Assembly: GCA_016650215.1 (NCBI GenBank)
Contig: JAENWF010000051.1
Span: 1 to 35,320 of the forward strand
Direction: 5' to 3'
Source of the DNA: Thermoanaerobaculia bacterium
GTDB lineage: Bacteria > Acidobacteriota > Thermoanaerobaculia > Gp7-AA8
Length of the DNA stretch: 35,320 nucleotides
Both the position numbers and the translations under genes were made by a program. The first letter of the stretch is position 1. Each line of letters begins with the position of its first letter. A model generated the notes under the pieces. That model ran no database searches. It worked only from the letters and a program-made list of their open reading frames with translations, and was not told the DNA's origin. This document shows, piece after piece, positions 1-6,140 of the stretch.

Positions 1-533
1 GCCTCTACCGTCCCGGCGGCGCCGGGCATCAGGCCCTCGTAGCTGCGTACGGGCGAGAGATCCTCGACGCGTCGGGTGGCATCGATCGGAAGAAGCTCGC
101 AGACATCGCATTCGAGTCGACCAACGCCGCGCAGAAGTTGAATCAGCTCATCCATCCGCTCGTTCTGCAGGAAGAGGAGCGGATCATCGCCGCGGAGAGC
201 GAGCGCTTTCCCGACCGCGACCGTATTTTCGTCGTCGAGGCCTCGCTCTTGCTCGAGGCCGGCGGTCGCGAGGGCTACGACCGGATCATCGTCGTCGATC
301 TCGATCAGGAGACGCAGCTCGCGCGGGCTGAGGCGAGGGGAATGACGCGCGCGGAGGCTTCGCGGCGGATGAAGTATCAGATGCAGCGCGAGAAACGAGT
401 CGCACAGGCCGACTACGTCATCGACAACAGCGGCGACCGGCGCTCGGCCGAAGTGGCGATCCTGCAGATCTACGAGAAGCTGCGCGCCGACATGCAGGCG
501 AAGAAGAGCGGAACCCTCCCGCCCCACAAATGA
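1..533 (+). CDS. coaE: Dephospho-CoA kinase, 3' part (5' end outside the window)
   Basis: Phosphorylates the ribose 3'-OH of dephospho-CoA, the last step of CoA synthesis, in the cytosol. The frame is open from the first base, so the gene starts upstream of the window; the P-loop (GxTGGIGSGKS region) is missing for that reason only. Visible family signatures are the GHQALVAAYGREIL block, GGIDRKKLADIAF, LNQLIHPLV and, near the end, ADYVIDNSGD, all in CoaE order. The internal TTG at 138 is not a start because the conserved part continues upstream of it. The charged tail (KKSGTLPPHK) is unremarkable. A strong bidirectional terminator begins at the stop codon. Identification is secure from the motif order. 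Confidence 0.93.
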   Translation, partial: LYRPGGAGHQALVAAYGREILDASGGIDRKKLADIAFESTNAAQKLNQLIHPLVLQEEERIIAAESERFPDRDRIFVVEASLLLEAGGREGYDRIIVVDLDQETQLARAEARGMTRAEASRRMKYQMQREKRVAQADYVIDNSGDRRSAEVAILQIYEKLRADMQAKKSGTLPPHK

Positions 534-560
534 AAACGCCCCGCCGAAGCGGGGCGTTTT
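533..560. terminator. Bidirectional rho-independent terminator after coaE
   Basis: An 11-bp perfect stem, aaaacgccccg (533-543) and cggggcgtttt (550-560), with a 6-nt loop ccgaag. The A/T ends give a U-tract in both directions, so it can end coaE (plus strand) and the lipoprotein gene that converges from the minus strand. Confidence 0.85.
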
Positions 561-579
561 CGTTGAACTGCTCGAAAGA

Positions 580-846
580 CTAGGTGGTGGTGGTGCCGGT
601 GGTGCCCATCGTGGTCGTCGAGGTCGTACCCGAGGTCGTCGTCGCCGTCGTCTCGGTGGTCAGCGTGCCCGACGAGTCGGTCATCGTGCCCATCGCCGTG
701 TCGGTCATCATGCCGGTGTCGGTCGACATCGTCGCCGAGGTGTCCGTCACTGCCGTCTCAGTTACCGTCGTGTGCTCTTCGGTCTTGCATGCGAAGCCGA
801 AAACCGTGAGTGCTGCAACCATGAGAATCACTGTGAGTTTCTTCAT
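580..846 (-). CDS. Small Thr-rich lipoprotein (copy 1)
   Basis: 88 residues, function unknown. The N-terminus is a clear type II signal peptide: MKK, a hydrophobic stretch, then a lipobox ending FGFAC with the lipidated Cys at residue 20. The mature part is almost only Thr, Ser, Asp, Met, Gly and Ala, with TDT-type repeats and a Thr-rich tail, so it is probably a disordered, surface or periplasmic chain. The start is supported by AAGGA about 7 nt upstream of the ATG. It is a paralogue of the 1094-1369 gene; the last ~30 codons are encoded by identical DNA in both. A possible structured leader (916-938) lies 70 nt upstream. Coding status rests on signal peptide, lipobox, SD and terminator rather than on a known family. 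Confidence 0.75.
   Translation of the reverse strand: MKKLTVILMVAALTVFGFACKTEEHTTVTETAVTDTSATMSTDTGMMTDTAMGTMTDSSGTLTTETTATTTSGTTSTTTMGTTGTTTT
598..691. repeat. 94-bp perfect direct repeat, copy 1
   Basis: Bases 598-691 are identical to 1112-1205 (constant offset of 514). The repeat covers the C-terminal coding part of the two Thr-rich lipoproteins. Sequence on both sides diverges, which points to recent duplication or gene conversion limited to this part. Confidence 0.9.
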
Positions 847-915
847 TTGTCGTTTTCCTTTTTTGAAGTTCAGTTACTACGGCGTGAAGTCGGTTTGATC
901 AGATTCACGTCTGGG

Positions 916-938
916 TGCCGGCTTCACCTCCTTCGGCA
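916..938 (-). promoter_or_regulatory. Leader hairpin showing an AGGAGGTG loop upstream of lipoprotein copy 1
   Basis: On the minus strand a 5-bp stem (TGCCG / CGGCA) closes a 13-nt loop that contains AAGGAGGTG, a perfect anti-SD complement with no start codon at usable distance. It sits 70 nt upstream of the lipoprotein start. An equivalent hairpin (7-bp stem, 13-nt loop with AAAGGAGGTG) precedes comEA at 18015-18041; in both an ATGCC lies at or just before the stem. Function unknown. Confidence 0.35.
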
Positions 939-1052
939 TTTCTGCGGCCAGGCGGGCCGATATTTTCGAAACCAGGGAAAGGGCGAAACGGATCCGTGAG
1001 GTCTGGACCCGGCCCGCGTGAGAATTAGCAACAGGGGTGCCACTCAGAAAAC

Positions 1053-1083
1053 GAAAACACCCCGCACTGGGCGGGGCGTTTTC
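1053..1083 (-). terminator. Rho-independent terminator of lipoprotein copy 2
   Basis: Stem gaaaac-a-ccccgc (1053-1065) against gcggggc-gttttc (1071-1083), one mismatch, loop actgg. Read on the minus strand it ends in GTTTTCGTTTT, directly after the stop of the 1094-1369 gene. Confidence 0.85.
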
Positions 1084-1093
1084 AGGCTGCGGA

Positions 1094-1369
1094 TCAGGTG
1101 TGAGTGGTGCTGGTGGTGCCCATCGTGGTCGTCGAGGTCGTACCCGAGGTCGTCGTCGCCGTCGTCTCGGTGGTCAGCGTGCCCGACGAGTCGGTCATCG
1201 TGCCCGAGCCCATCGCCGAGGTGTCGGTCGAGGACATCGCCGTGTCGGTGCTCATGGCCGTGTCGGTCGCGGCGGTATCGACGTTGATGTTCTCTTCCTT
1301 CTTGCATCCGACGGCAAGAAGCGTGACGCAGAGAAGGGCAACCAGGGTCAGAACGAGGGACTTCTTCAT
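1094..1369 (-). CDS. Small Thr-rich lipoprotein (copy 2)
   Basis: 91 residues. The ATG at 1369 is chosen over longer frames because it has AAGGAG about 7 nt upstream and begins a type II signal peptide (MKKSLVLTLVALLCVTLLAVGC) with lipobox AVGC, lipidated Cys at residue 22. The mature chain has short TDTAM repeats (TDTAMSTDTAMSSTDT) and the same C-terminal Thr-rich tail as the 580-846 paralogue. Function unknown; the low-complexity, Thr/Ser/Asp-rich composition suggests an extended outer-membrane-attached spacer or stress lipoprotein, but this is inference. Own terminator at 1053-1083, so each copy is its own transcript. Confidence 0.78.
   Translation of the reverse strand: MKKSLVLTLVALLCVTLLAVGCKKEENINVDTAATDTAMSTDTAMSSTDTSAMGSGTMTDSSGTLTTETTATTTSGTTSTTTMGTTSTTHT
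1112..1205. repeat. 94-bp perfect direct repeat, copy 2
   Basis: Identical to 598-691. See that entry. Confidence 0.9.
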
Positions 1370-1471
1370 GTCGAAACTCTCCTTAGATTTTTGGTGATGA
1401 TCCGCGCTCGCGCGCGAATGAAATCGGGTAGATAGCGATGGGCGACCGGGAGTGACCCGGCGGCTGCGGTA

Positions 1472-1477
1472 TATAGT
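1472..1477 (+). promoter_or_regulatory. Probable -10 box (TATAGT) of the alpha/beta hydrolase
   Basis: TATAGT lies 11 nt before the GTG at 1489, which predicts a leader of only a few bases. No convincing -35 box is visible. Part of the TANNNT pattern seen before several genes in this window. Confidence 0.5.
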
Positions 1478-1488
1478 AGGACCGCCTC

Positions 1489-2274
1489 GTGATGTCAAGC
1501 AGCCCGCCTGCCGAAACAGCTCCCCTCCACCGAGTCAGCGGCACAGTCCCATCGTTCGACGGAACGGTGATCCACTACGACGTTTACGACCACCCGTCGC
1601 GCTCGTTGATCCTCGTGATTCCGGGATTCTGGCGCGACCGGCGTCACCCTTCGATGGTGCAGCTCGCCGGCTTTCTGCGGAAGCTTGGATATCGGAGCGC
1701 GATCGTCGACGTTCGCGGTCACGGCGACTCCGAGGGTCTCTACGGATTCAATCTTCACGAGCACTACGATGTCGCAGCCGTCGCGAACGAGTTGCTGCAG
1801 CGTCTGCCGATCGAATCGATCACGTTGATCGGCTTCTCGTACGGCGGCGCGATCGCGATCTCGACTGCCGCGCGCCACTCTCTGCCGATCGCGTCGCTGC
1901 TGCTCATCTCGCCTGTAGCCGATTTCGCAATGATCGTCCCGCGCATCAATCCATTCACGATTCACCGGCATCTCGCCTTCCGGCAGGCGTTCAACAGGCC
2001 CCGTTTCGACTGGCTCGGAGTCCGCCGCGGCGCGAAGATCCGCGCCATCGACGATGTCGCGAAAGTGCACGCCCCGATCTCGTTCATTCACGTCAAAGAT
2101 GACTGGCTGATCAATCACACGCACTCGCTCGCACTGCATGAGGCCGCAAACGAACCGAAGGAGCTGCACATTCTCGACGTGAGCGGCAACTACCACGCCG
2201 ACAGAATCTTCCTCGTCGCCAGCGATGCGATCGAGCCGATCGTGACCGAGTTTCTGTTGAAGTACACGGTGTGA
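1489..2274 (+). CDS. Alpha/beta hydrolase fold protein
   Basis: 261 residues, cytosolic (no signal peptide). A serine hydrolase of the alpha/beta fold: the nucleophile elbow GFSYGG puts Ser117 at the G-x-S-x-G position, the oxyanion strand is LILVIPGF (residues 40-47), the acid is Asp204 or Asp205 in HVKDDWLIN, and the catalytic His is probably His236 in GNYHADRIF. VDVRGHGDSEG (73-83) is the usual motif before the elbow. The length is normal for a lone hydrolase domain, with no lid insertion beyond ~30 residues. The substrate cannot be read; the resemblance is to lysophospholipase/peptidase-type hydrolases (COG2267 style). GTG at 1489 or ATG at 1492 can start it; a weak AGGA lies upstream. 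Confidence 0.85.
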   Translation: MMSSSPPAETAPLHRVSGTVPSFDGTVIHYDVYDHPSRSLILVIPGFWRDRRHPSMVQLAGFLRKLGYRSAIVDVRGHGDSEGLYGFNLHEHYDVAAVANELLQRLPIESITLIGFSYGGAIAISTAARHSLPIASLLLISPVADFAMIVPRINPFTIHRHLAFRQAFNRPRFDWLGVRRGAKIRAIDDVAKVHAPISFIHVKDDWLINHTHSLALHEAANEPKELHILDVSGNYHADRIFLVASDAIEPIVTEFLLKYTV

Positions 2275-2280
2275 GGGGGG

Positions 2281-2322
2281 ACGGGTGATGCGTTACGAGT
2301 GACGGGTGACGCGTTACGAGTG
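2281..2322. repeat. Tandem repeat, 2 x 21 bp
   Basis: Two units, 2281-2301 and 2302-2322, of the form acgggtgaYgcgttacgagtg, differing at one base. Intergenic, just after the hydrolase stop. A 12-bp perfect palindrome gtgacgcgtcac follows at 2344-2355. Confidence 0.8.
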
Positions 2323-2360
2323 AAAGATGTCGCAGAAATTGACGTGACGCGTCACCAACA

Positions 2361-2392
2361 AAAAAGGGCCGCGCGAGAATCTCGCGCGGCCC
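2361..2392 (-). terminator. Rho-independent terminator of the sigma/anti-sigma/nucleotidase operon
   Basis: Perfect 12-bp stem gggccgcgcgag (2366-2377) and ctcgcgcggccc (2381-2392) with loop aat. On the minus strand it is followed by TTTTTT. It lies 25 nt past the stop of the small gene at 2418, which supports that gene being real. Confidence 0.9.
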
Positions 2393-2417
2393 TGCGAATC
2401 GATGAAGTTAACTTGAC

Positions 2418-2630
2418 CTACGGCATCGGAAACGGCGGCATCGGGTCCTGCTTCGGAATCTGGACGATCTCGATAACCTGAAGCTCAGGGAGGAACTTGT
2501 CGAAGGGAATCGCCGTCACTTCCGGCTTTGCTTTCCCGCTCGTCGCGCCTTCATCTGTCCACTCTTCTCCGTCGAATACCCACATGGGCTGTCCTTTCCA
2601 CCTCGGGCCGGCCTCGCCGGCCTTGCGCAT
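2418..2630 (-). CDS. Small unknown protein with acidic/Pro-rich tail
   Basis: 70 residues from the ATG at 2630; not a family I recognise. The chain reads MRKAGEAGPRWKGQP, then MWVFDGEEWTDEG, a charged linker and a C-terminus rich in Pro (PKQDPMPPFPMP). Start is uncertain: the ATG at 2585 (residue 16) has an ideal AAAGGA 6 nt upstream, giving 55 residues, whereas the ATG at 2630 has its only SD-like bases directly against it. The frame also stays open upstream to a stop at 2703-2705, reading a CKC motif, but with no ATG, GTG or TTG. It is the last gene before a strong terminator and follows the ITPA-like gene, so it is probably cotranscribed. Very high GC3 supports coding. Confidence 0.6.
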   Translation of the reverse strand: MRKAGEAGPRWKGQPMWVFDGEEWTDEGATSGKAKPEVTAIPFDKFLPELQVIEIVQIPKQDPMPPFPMP

Positions 2631-2764
2631 CCTTACTTCAAGCAGCGAGCCAGTGCACTTACAGCGGCCACGGCGGCTCGTACGTTGATATTTACGTGTA
2701 CTTTACGACTGGGTTGCAGGAGTGGTGGGAGGGGGAGCGGAAGCTGGCGCTGTCCGGTTTTGTG

Positions 2765-3349
2765 TCACTTCTGTCCCGCAGCGTGGTCAGACTCCTGGCG
2801 GAGATGTGCGGCGAGCTTCCGGTACGCATCGCCGCGATGTGAGACCGCATCCTTCTCCGCCTCGGTCATCTCGGCGAATGTTTTCTGCGATCCGCGGGGC
2901 TGGAACCATGCATCCCATCCGAAGTGACGCTCACCTCGCGGCTCGACGAGGATCTCGCCCAGGGACTCGCCATGAAAGAGCTTTCCTTCGCGGCCGTTCC
3001 AATACGCCACGCAACACTGCGCGCGCGCCGACCGGTTGTTCAGCGCATACGCGATCGCCGCGAGGCCCTTGCCGCCGGCCGCTTCGAGCAGCCATCGCAC
3101 ATACGGTCCGGGGAAGTTCCCGAGCTCATCGAAGCCGAGAGAGACGTCTTCGACGACGAGGCGCTTGTAGCCTTTGGTGCGCGCAACATCGAGTTTGTGG
3201 CGGGTGATGTCCTCGACTGTAGCGGCCTGGATCTCCGGCAGTGCCAGCGCGACACGCAGAAGGGGGACACCAAGGATCCGTTCCGCTTCAATTCCCTTGT
3301 TCGGATTCGACGAGACGAGGATCAGCGTATCGGAGTCACCGGTGGCCAA
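2765..3349 (-). CDS. Non-canonical purine NTP pyrophosphatase (Ham1/ITPA/RdgB family)
   Basis: 194 residues, cytosolic. Hydrolyses ITP, dITP and XTP to the monophosphates and PPi, cleaning the nucleotide pool of deaminated purines. Motifs in order: SSNPNKGIEAERIL (13-26), VVEDVSLGFDELG with Asp68, FPGPYVRWLLEAAGG (79-93), FGWDAWFQP (143-151) and AEMTEAEKDAVSHR (159-172). The FPGPYVRW and GWDxxFQP/SHR blocks look more like the eukaryotic ITPA form than like E. coli RdgB (comparison from memory). The start is TTG at 3349: an in-frame stop lies about 30 nt upstream and no ATG or GTG is available before the conserved SSNPNK. Second to last gene of the minus operon that begins with the sigma factor; 27 nt after the anti-sigma stop. 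Confidence 0.9.
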   Translation of the reverse strand: MATGDSDTLILVSSNPNKGIEAERILGVPLLRVALALPEIQAATVEDITRHKLDVARTKGYKRLVVEDVSLGFDELGNFPGPYVRWLLEAAGGKGLAAIAYALNNRSARAQCCVAYWNGREGKLFHGESLGEILVEPRGERHFGWDAWFQPRGSQKTFAEMTEAEKDAVSHRGDAYRKLAAHLRQESDHAAGQK

Positions 3350-3376
3350 GCGCGCGGATTGTAGTGCACCGCGCGA

Positions 3377-3628
3377 TCAGCGCGCGGACCACTCGTTGCG
3401 GAACGCCCGGATCGATCGCGTGAGACGCGTTTTCAGATGATCGGGGGCAGCGGACGAGAGGTTCGTCACACGGCGTTTGAGGAATGCGCGAAGTCGCTCG
3501 TGCAGCTTCGTGCGGGCATCGCAGTCGGGGCAGAGCTTGAGGTGCTTGTCGAAGTCCTGCTTCTTGTTCGGCCCAAGGGAGCCATCAAGGAAAAAATAGA
3601 CGACGCGCTTTACCTCGCGGCAGATCAT
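3377..3628 (-). CDS. Zinc-binding anti-sigma factor (ZAS/RsrA-like)
   Basis: 83 residues. Small cytosolic anti-sigma protein expected to bind the ECF sigma factor encoded just upstream. The ZAS signature is present: Cys3 in MICREV, then His29-x3-Cys33-x2-Cys36 (HLKLCPDC). In RsrA/ChrR-type proteins these residues hold zinc, and in redox-sensing members a disulfide releases sigma; whether this one senses redox is inference. The ATG at 3628 is chosen because it is preceded by GGAAGG at about 8 nt and places Cys3 where the family has it; the longer upstream frame is not supported. A hairpin at 3706-3737 lies between it and the sigma gene. Confidence 0.85.
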   Translation of the reverse strand: MICREVKRVVYFFLDGSLGPNKKQDFDKHLKLCPDCDARTKLHERLRAFLKRRVTNLSSAAPDHLKTRLTRSIRAFRNEWSAR

Positions 3629-3705
3629 CTCGTTTGCCTTCCTGCTCGGTAAGCTGACGACATTCGAGCGCTTCCAACTGCGACTCACCCGCCAAGATTC
3701 CACCA

Positions 3706-3737
3706 GAAAAAGTGAGGGACGAGCTCTCGCCCGTCCC
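3706..3737 (-). terminator. Hairpin with GAGA tetraloop between sigma and anti-sigma genes (attenuator candidate)
   Basis: On the minus strand GGGACGGGC-GAGA-GCTCGTCCC forms a 9-bp stem (one G-U) with a GNRA-type tetraloop, followed by TCACTTTTTC. It starts 28 nt after the sigma stop (3765) and ends ~78 nt before the anti-sigma start. It could end part of the transcripts and so set the sigma to anti-sigma ratio. Confidence 0.6.
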
Positions 3738-3764
3738 CCATGGATGAATTCACGTGGTTGCGGC

Positions 3765-4538
3765 TTACTCGACTTCGAACTGCTCTTCTTCCGTTTCCTC
3801 GACTTCGAACTCGAACTCCTCGTCCTCGGTGCCTGTAAAGAGAACTGCCTCTTCGTTTTCCTCCGGCTCCTGGGCTTCGGGCTCGTCGCCGGCGCCATCC
3901 TTCTTCTTGCGCGGCTTCGCCTCGTCTTTGCGCGAGCGCATCTTGGCGGGCTCAGCTTCGCCGCGGATGTAGCCGTACTTGCGAGCGTATTCGAGCAGCG
4001 TCCGCTCGAGCATCTTGCGGCCGCGATAGAGACGCGACATCACGGTGCCGACCGGGCAGTCGAGAATCTCAGCGATCTCCTTGTACGAGAAGCCTTCGAT
4101 GTCCGCGAGCAGCACGACCATCTTGTAGTCATGCGGCAGCGAGTCGAGGGCGCGTTTGACGTCCTCGTCCATCATGTCCTGGAAGATCTCGGTTTCCGGA
4201 TCCTTGATGAGATCCGGTGCGTTCTTCTGAATCACACGCTCGTACGACTCTTCGATCTCCGAGAAGTCGATCTTGTGCGGCGTGAGCTTCTTCTTCCGGT
4301 AGTTGTTGATGAACGTGTTCTTCATGATCTTGAAGAGCCACGCCTTGAAGTTCGTACCCTCTTCGAACTTGTCGTAGTACTTGTACGCCTTCAGATAGGT
4401 TTCCTGAACGAGGTCCTCCGCATCTTCGGAGTTCCTCGTCATGCGATAGGCAGTGTTGTAGAGGGAATCGACGTAGGGCATCGCTGCCCTCTCGAAGTCC
4501 CAACCCTGCTCGTGCTCGTTTGCTACCGCGGTCTTCAT
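3765..4538 (-). CDS. ECF-family RNA polymerase sigma factor with acidic C-terminal tail
   Basis: 257 residues. Sigma2 lies at about 20-85 ([46 protein letters not shown]) and sigma4 at about 125-185 ([41 protein letters not shown]). This is the SigR/RpoE-like ECF form that is usually paired with a ZAS anti-sigma factor, found here as the next gene. Past residue ~195 there is a tail absent from ordinary ECF factors: first basic ([15 protein letters not shown]), then strongly acidic (about 25 Glu/Asp in the last 40 residues). The ATG at 4538 is preferred (GGAGAG upstream, directly before sigma2) over the ATG at 4610. Leader and promoter at 4539-4872. Confidence 0.93.
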   Translation of the reverse strand: MKTAVANEHEQGWDFERAAMPYVDSLYNTAYRMTRNSEDAEDLVQETYLKAYKYYDKFEEGTNFKAWLFKIMKNTFINNYRKKKLTPHKIDFSEIEESYERVIQKNAPDLIKDPETEIFQDMMDEDVKRALDSLPHDYKMVVLLADIEGFSYKEIAEILDCPVGTVMSRLYRGRKMLERTLLEYARKYGYIRGEAEPAKMRSRKDEAKPRKKKDGAGDEPEAQEPEENEEAVLFTGTEDEEFEFEVEETEEEQFEVE

Positions 4539-4838
4539 GCTCTCTCCAGTGCCGTGCGACGACTCAAACTTCAACCTTCGTGCCGCATGCATTCTTAGAT
4601 GCGCGGGCAAATAAATTGGTTACTGCGTGGGACAAATATTCTTCCAAGTGCTGCAAGGGCTGTGGGTTACGGGCTGCTTCCAAACTCGAGCCCGAGGGAC
4701 GGCTTCACGACGCCCGCGTCACCAGCTTCGGACACGGCCGTCCTCAAAATCGGTTTAAATCAATGAGTTATACGGTTTCAGGAGGGAACTGCTGGCAAAC
4801 CGGCTGTGAACACATGGTGAACAACCGGTTATTCCCGA
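4539..4838 (-). ncRNA. Long structured 5' leader of the sigma operon, or an independent small RNA
   Basis: 300 bases without a credible ORF between the predicted transcription start (~4838) and the sigma ATG. On the minus strand it holds a long hairpin GAGGACGGC ... GCCGUCCCUC (9 bp, one bulged base; about 4700-4750) and next to it CGGGCU ... AGCCCG with a 13-nt loop. I compared it by eye with 6S, SRP, tmRNA and common riboswitch cores and could not match any. The region is more AT-rich near 4600-4650. Leader or sRNA cannot be decided from sequence. Confidence 0.4.
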
Positions 4839-4844
4839 CCGCGA

Positions 4845-4872
4845 ATTATACACGCCGCGCGGCTCTCGTCAA
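4845..4872 (-). promoter_or_regulatory. Near-consensus sigma70 promoter of the sigma operon/leader RNA
   Basis: On the minus strand TTGACG (-35, 4872-4867), a 16-bp spacer and TATAAT (-10, 4850-4845). This is the best sigma70 promoter in the window. It overlaps the stop codon of the J-domain gene (4869). Expected start near 4838. Confidence 0.8.
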
Positions 4873-5606
4873 TCCCTGTAAATGGAGAGCAGCTGCTCGT
4901 AAGCGCGGGTAATCTCGATGAAACGCGAGGCCGCGCTCTCCTGCGCCTCCCCCGGCTGGTCGAAGAACCGGTCGGGATGATGACGGGCGACGAGTCGCCG
5001 GTACGCCGAGATGATTGTCTGTCGTGTCGGAGTTCCCTCGATCTCCAGAACAATGAGCCATTCCCGCGGGTCAGCTCCCTCCTTTACGAACAAGGGAGCC
5101 GCGCCACCACCGCGATCGGCCTGGCGCGGCCGCGCGTTCTTCGCGTGATCGACGTAATCGAATCCGTACACTTCGCGAAGCCGCGCGAGCGCATCGGTCT
5201 GAAATCCAAGCGCGAAGCTCAGATCGAGGAGCGCGCAATACTGGCGAAGCGGGATGGCCTGGCCGGGTGCCGCCGCGAGCCGAACGGCGGTCTCGAGCAG
5301 CGACTCGCGCTGCCGGGGTGTTGCGCGCCGCGCGTACGACTCGCCCCAGCTCGTGATCTCGATCGATGGCGTGATGCGTGCGCCGAGTCCGGCGTCCCGC
5401 CGTAGCCGCCGGAGCACTTCATCCTCGCTCGCGCCGCCGGCTGTGAGCACCTGGTAGAGGAGCGAAGCCGCGACTGCATCGCGATCGGCCGTGGCGCTCG
5501 CCTCATCGCTTCCGCTTTCCTTCCGTGCAATCGCCACAGCGGCAGCGATGAATACCGCGAGCGCGCCGCCGATGACGATCATCACACCGACGGCAATCAG
5601 TTCCAC
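4869..5606 (-). CDS. DjlA-like membrane J-domain protein
   Basis: 245 residues. Co-chaperone predicted to stimulate DnaK. Residues 4-27 form one N-terminal membrane helix (IAVGVMIVIGGALAVFIAAAVAIA) with small-residue packing; residues ~40-150 form a helical TerB-like middle; the C-terminal J domain (about 183-244) carries His210-Pro211-Asp212 (HHPDRFF), the essential DnaK contact. Membrane anchor, helical middle and C-terminal J domain are the order found in DjlA, although similarity in the middle part is too low to be certain by eye. The start is GTG at 5606 with GAGGG about 6 nt upstream. It lies 12 nt after the DUF1802 gene and is the last gene of that operon. Confidence 0.82.
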   Translation of the reverse strand: MELIAVGVMIVIGGALAVFIAAAVAIARKESGSDEASATADRDAVAASLLYQVLTAGGASEDEVLRRLRRDAGLGARITPSIEITSWGESYARRATPRQRESLLETAVRLAAAPGQAIPLRQYCALLDLSFALGFQTDALARLREVYGFDYVDHAKNARPRQADRGGGAAPLFVKEGADPREWLIVLEIEGTPTRQTIISAYRRLVARHHPDRFFDQPGEAQESAASRFIEITRAYEQLLSIYRD

Positions 5607-5618
5607 GCTTCCCTCGAG

Positions 5619-6140
5619 TCAGACCGCCGCGGCGAGCACCACATCGACCGCATCGACCTTTGCGAGCAACTGCCGTTCATCGAGCACCTGCCTCGAACCA
5701 TCGATCTCGATCTCTTCATCGACGCTGAGCCAGCTCCGGCAACCCGCGTATTCGTCGCGGAAGGTCACGGTTGCGGGGTGCGGGAGTGCGAAGGTCCTGA
5801 CGGCGATCACGTTCAGCGCCTGATCGGGCCGGAACCGATAGCGCGCCTCGAGGGTCTCTCGCGGAATCGCGGCGAACGACTCGAGCCGCCCAAGCATCTC
5901 GAGATCGCGCACACTCCAGGTGCGCAGAACCTCGCACCAGTGCGTGATCGTCACCGCCGGTCGCGCGTCGCTCTCGCCCTGATGAAAGTACGTCGGATAA
6001 AGATAGAAGCGCTCCGCCTCGACTCCGAACGTCGGATCGGCGATGCCTCCCTTCCGAACCAGGATCACCTGCTCGCCCGATCCGAGCGCGTCGATGACCG
6101 ACGACCATTCTTTCAACGCGGTGTGATTCGGAACCTTCAT
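5619..6140 (-). CDS. DUF1802 family protein
   Basis: 173 residues, soluble, function unknown. The N-terminal block LKEWSSVIDALGSGEQVILVRKGGIAD (residues 9-35) and RFYLYPTYFHQ (44-54) are hallmarks of DUF1802. The ATG overlaps the stop of the upstream PTPS/QueD-like gene by ATGA, with GAGGA in the end of that gene as SD, so the two are probably translationally coupled. The rest (ITHWCEVLRTWSV and an all-beta C-terminal half) shows no catalytic motif I can name. Confidence 0.85.
   Translation of the reverse strand: MKVPNHTALKEWSSVIDALGSGEQVILVRKGGIADPTFGVEAERFYLYPTYFHQGESDARPAVTITHWCEVLRTWSVRDLEMLGRLESFAAIPRETLEARYRFRPDQALNVIAVRTFALPHPATVTFRDEYAGCRSWLSVDEEIEIDGSRQVLDERQLLAKVDAVDVVLAAAV

Noticed and set aside
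2281-2322. CRISPR-like repeat
   Set aside because: Only two directly adjacent 21-bp units without spacers.
4539-4838. 6S RNA, SRP RNA, tmRNA or a known riboswitch in the sigma leader
   Set aside because: A GGAAGCAGCC string recalls SRP RNA, but the rest of the SRP loop is missing, and no other known core matched by eye.
4520-4912. Plus-strand frame across the sigma leader
   Set aside because: No SD, no motif, and the region has a strong minus-strand promoter and RNA structure instead.
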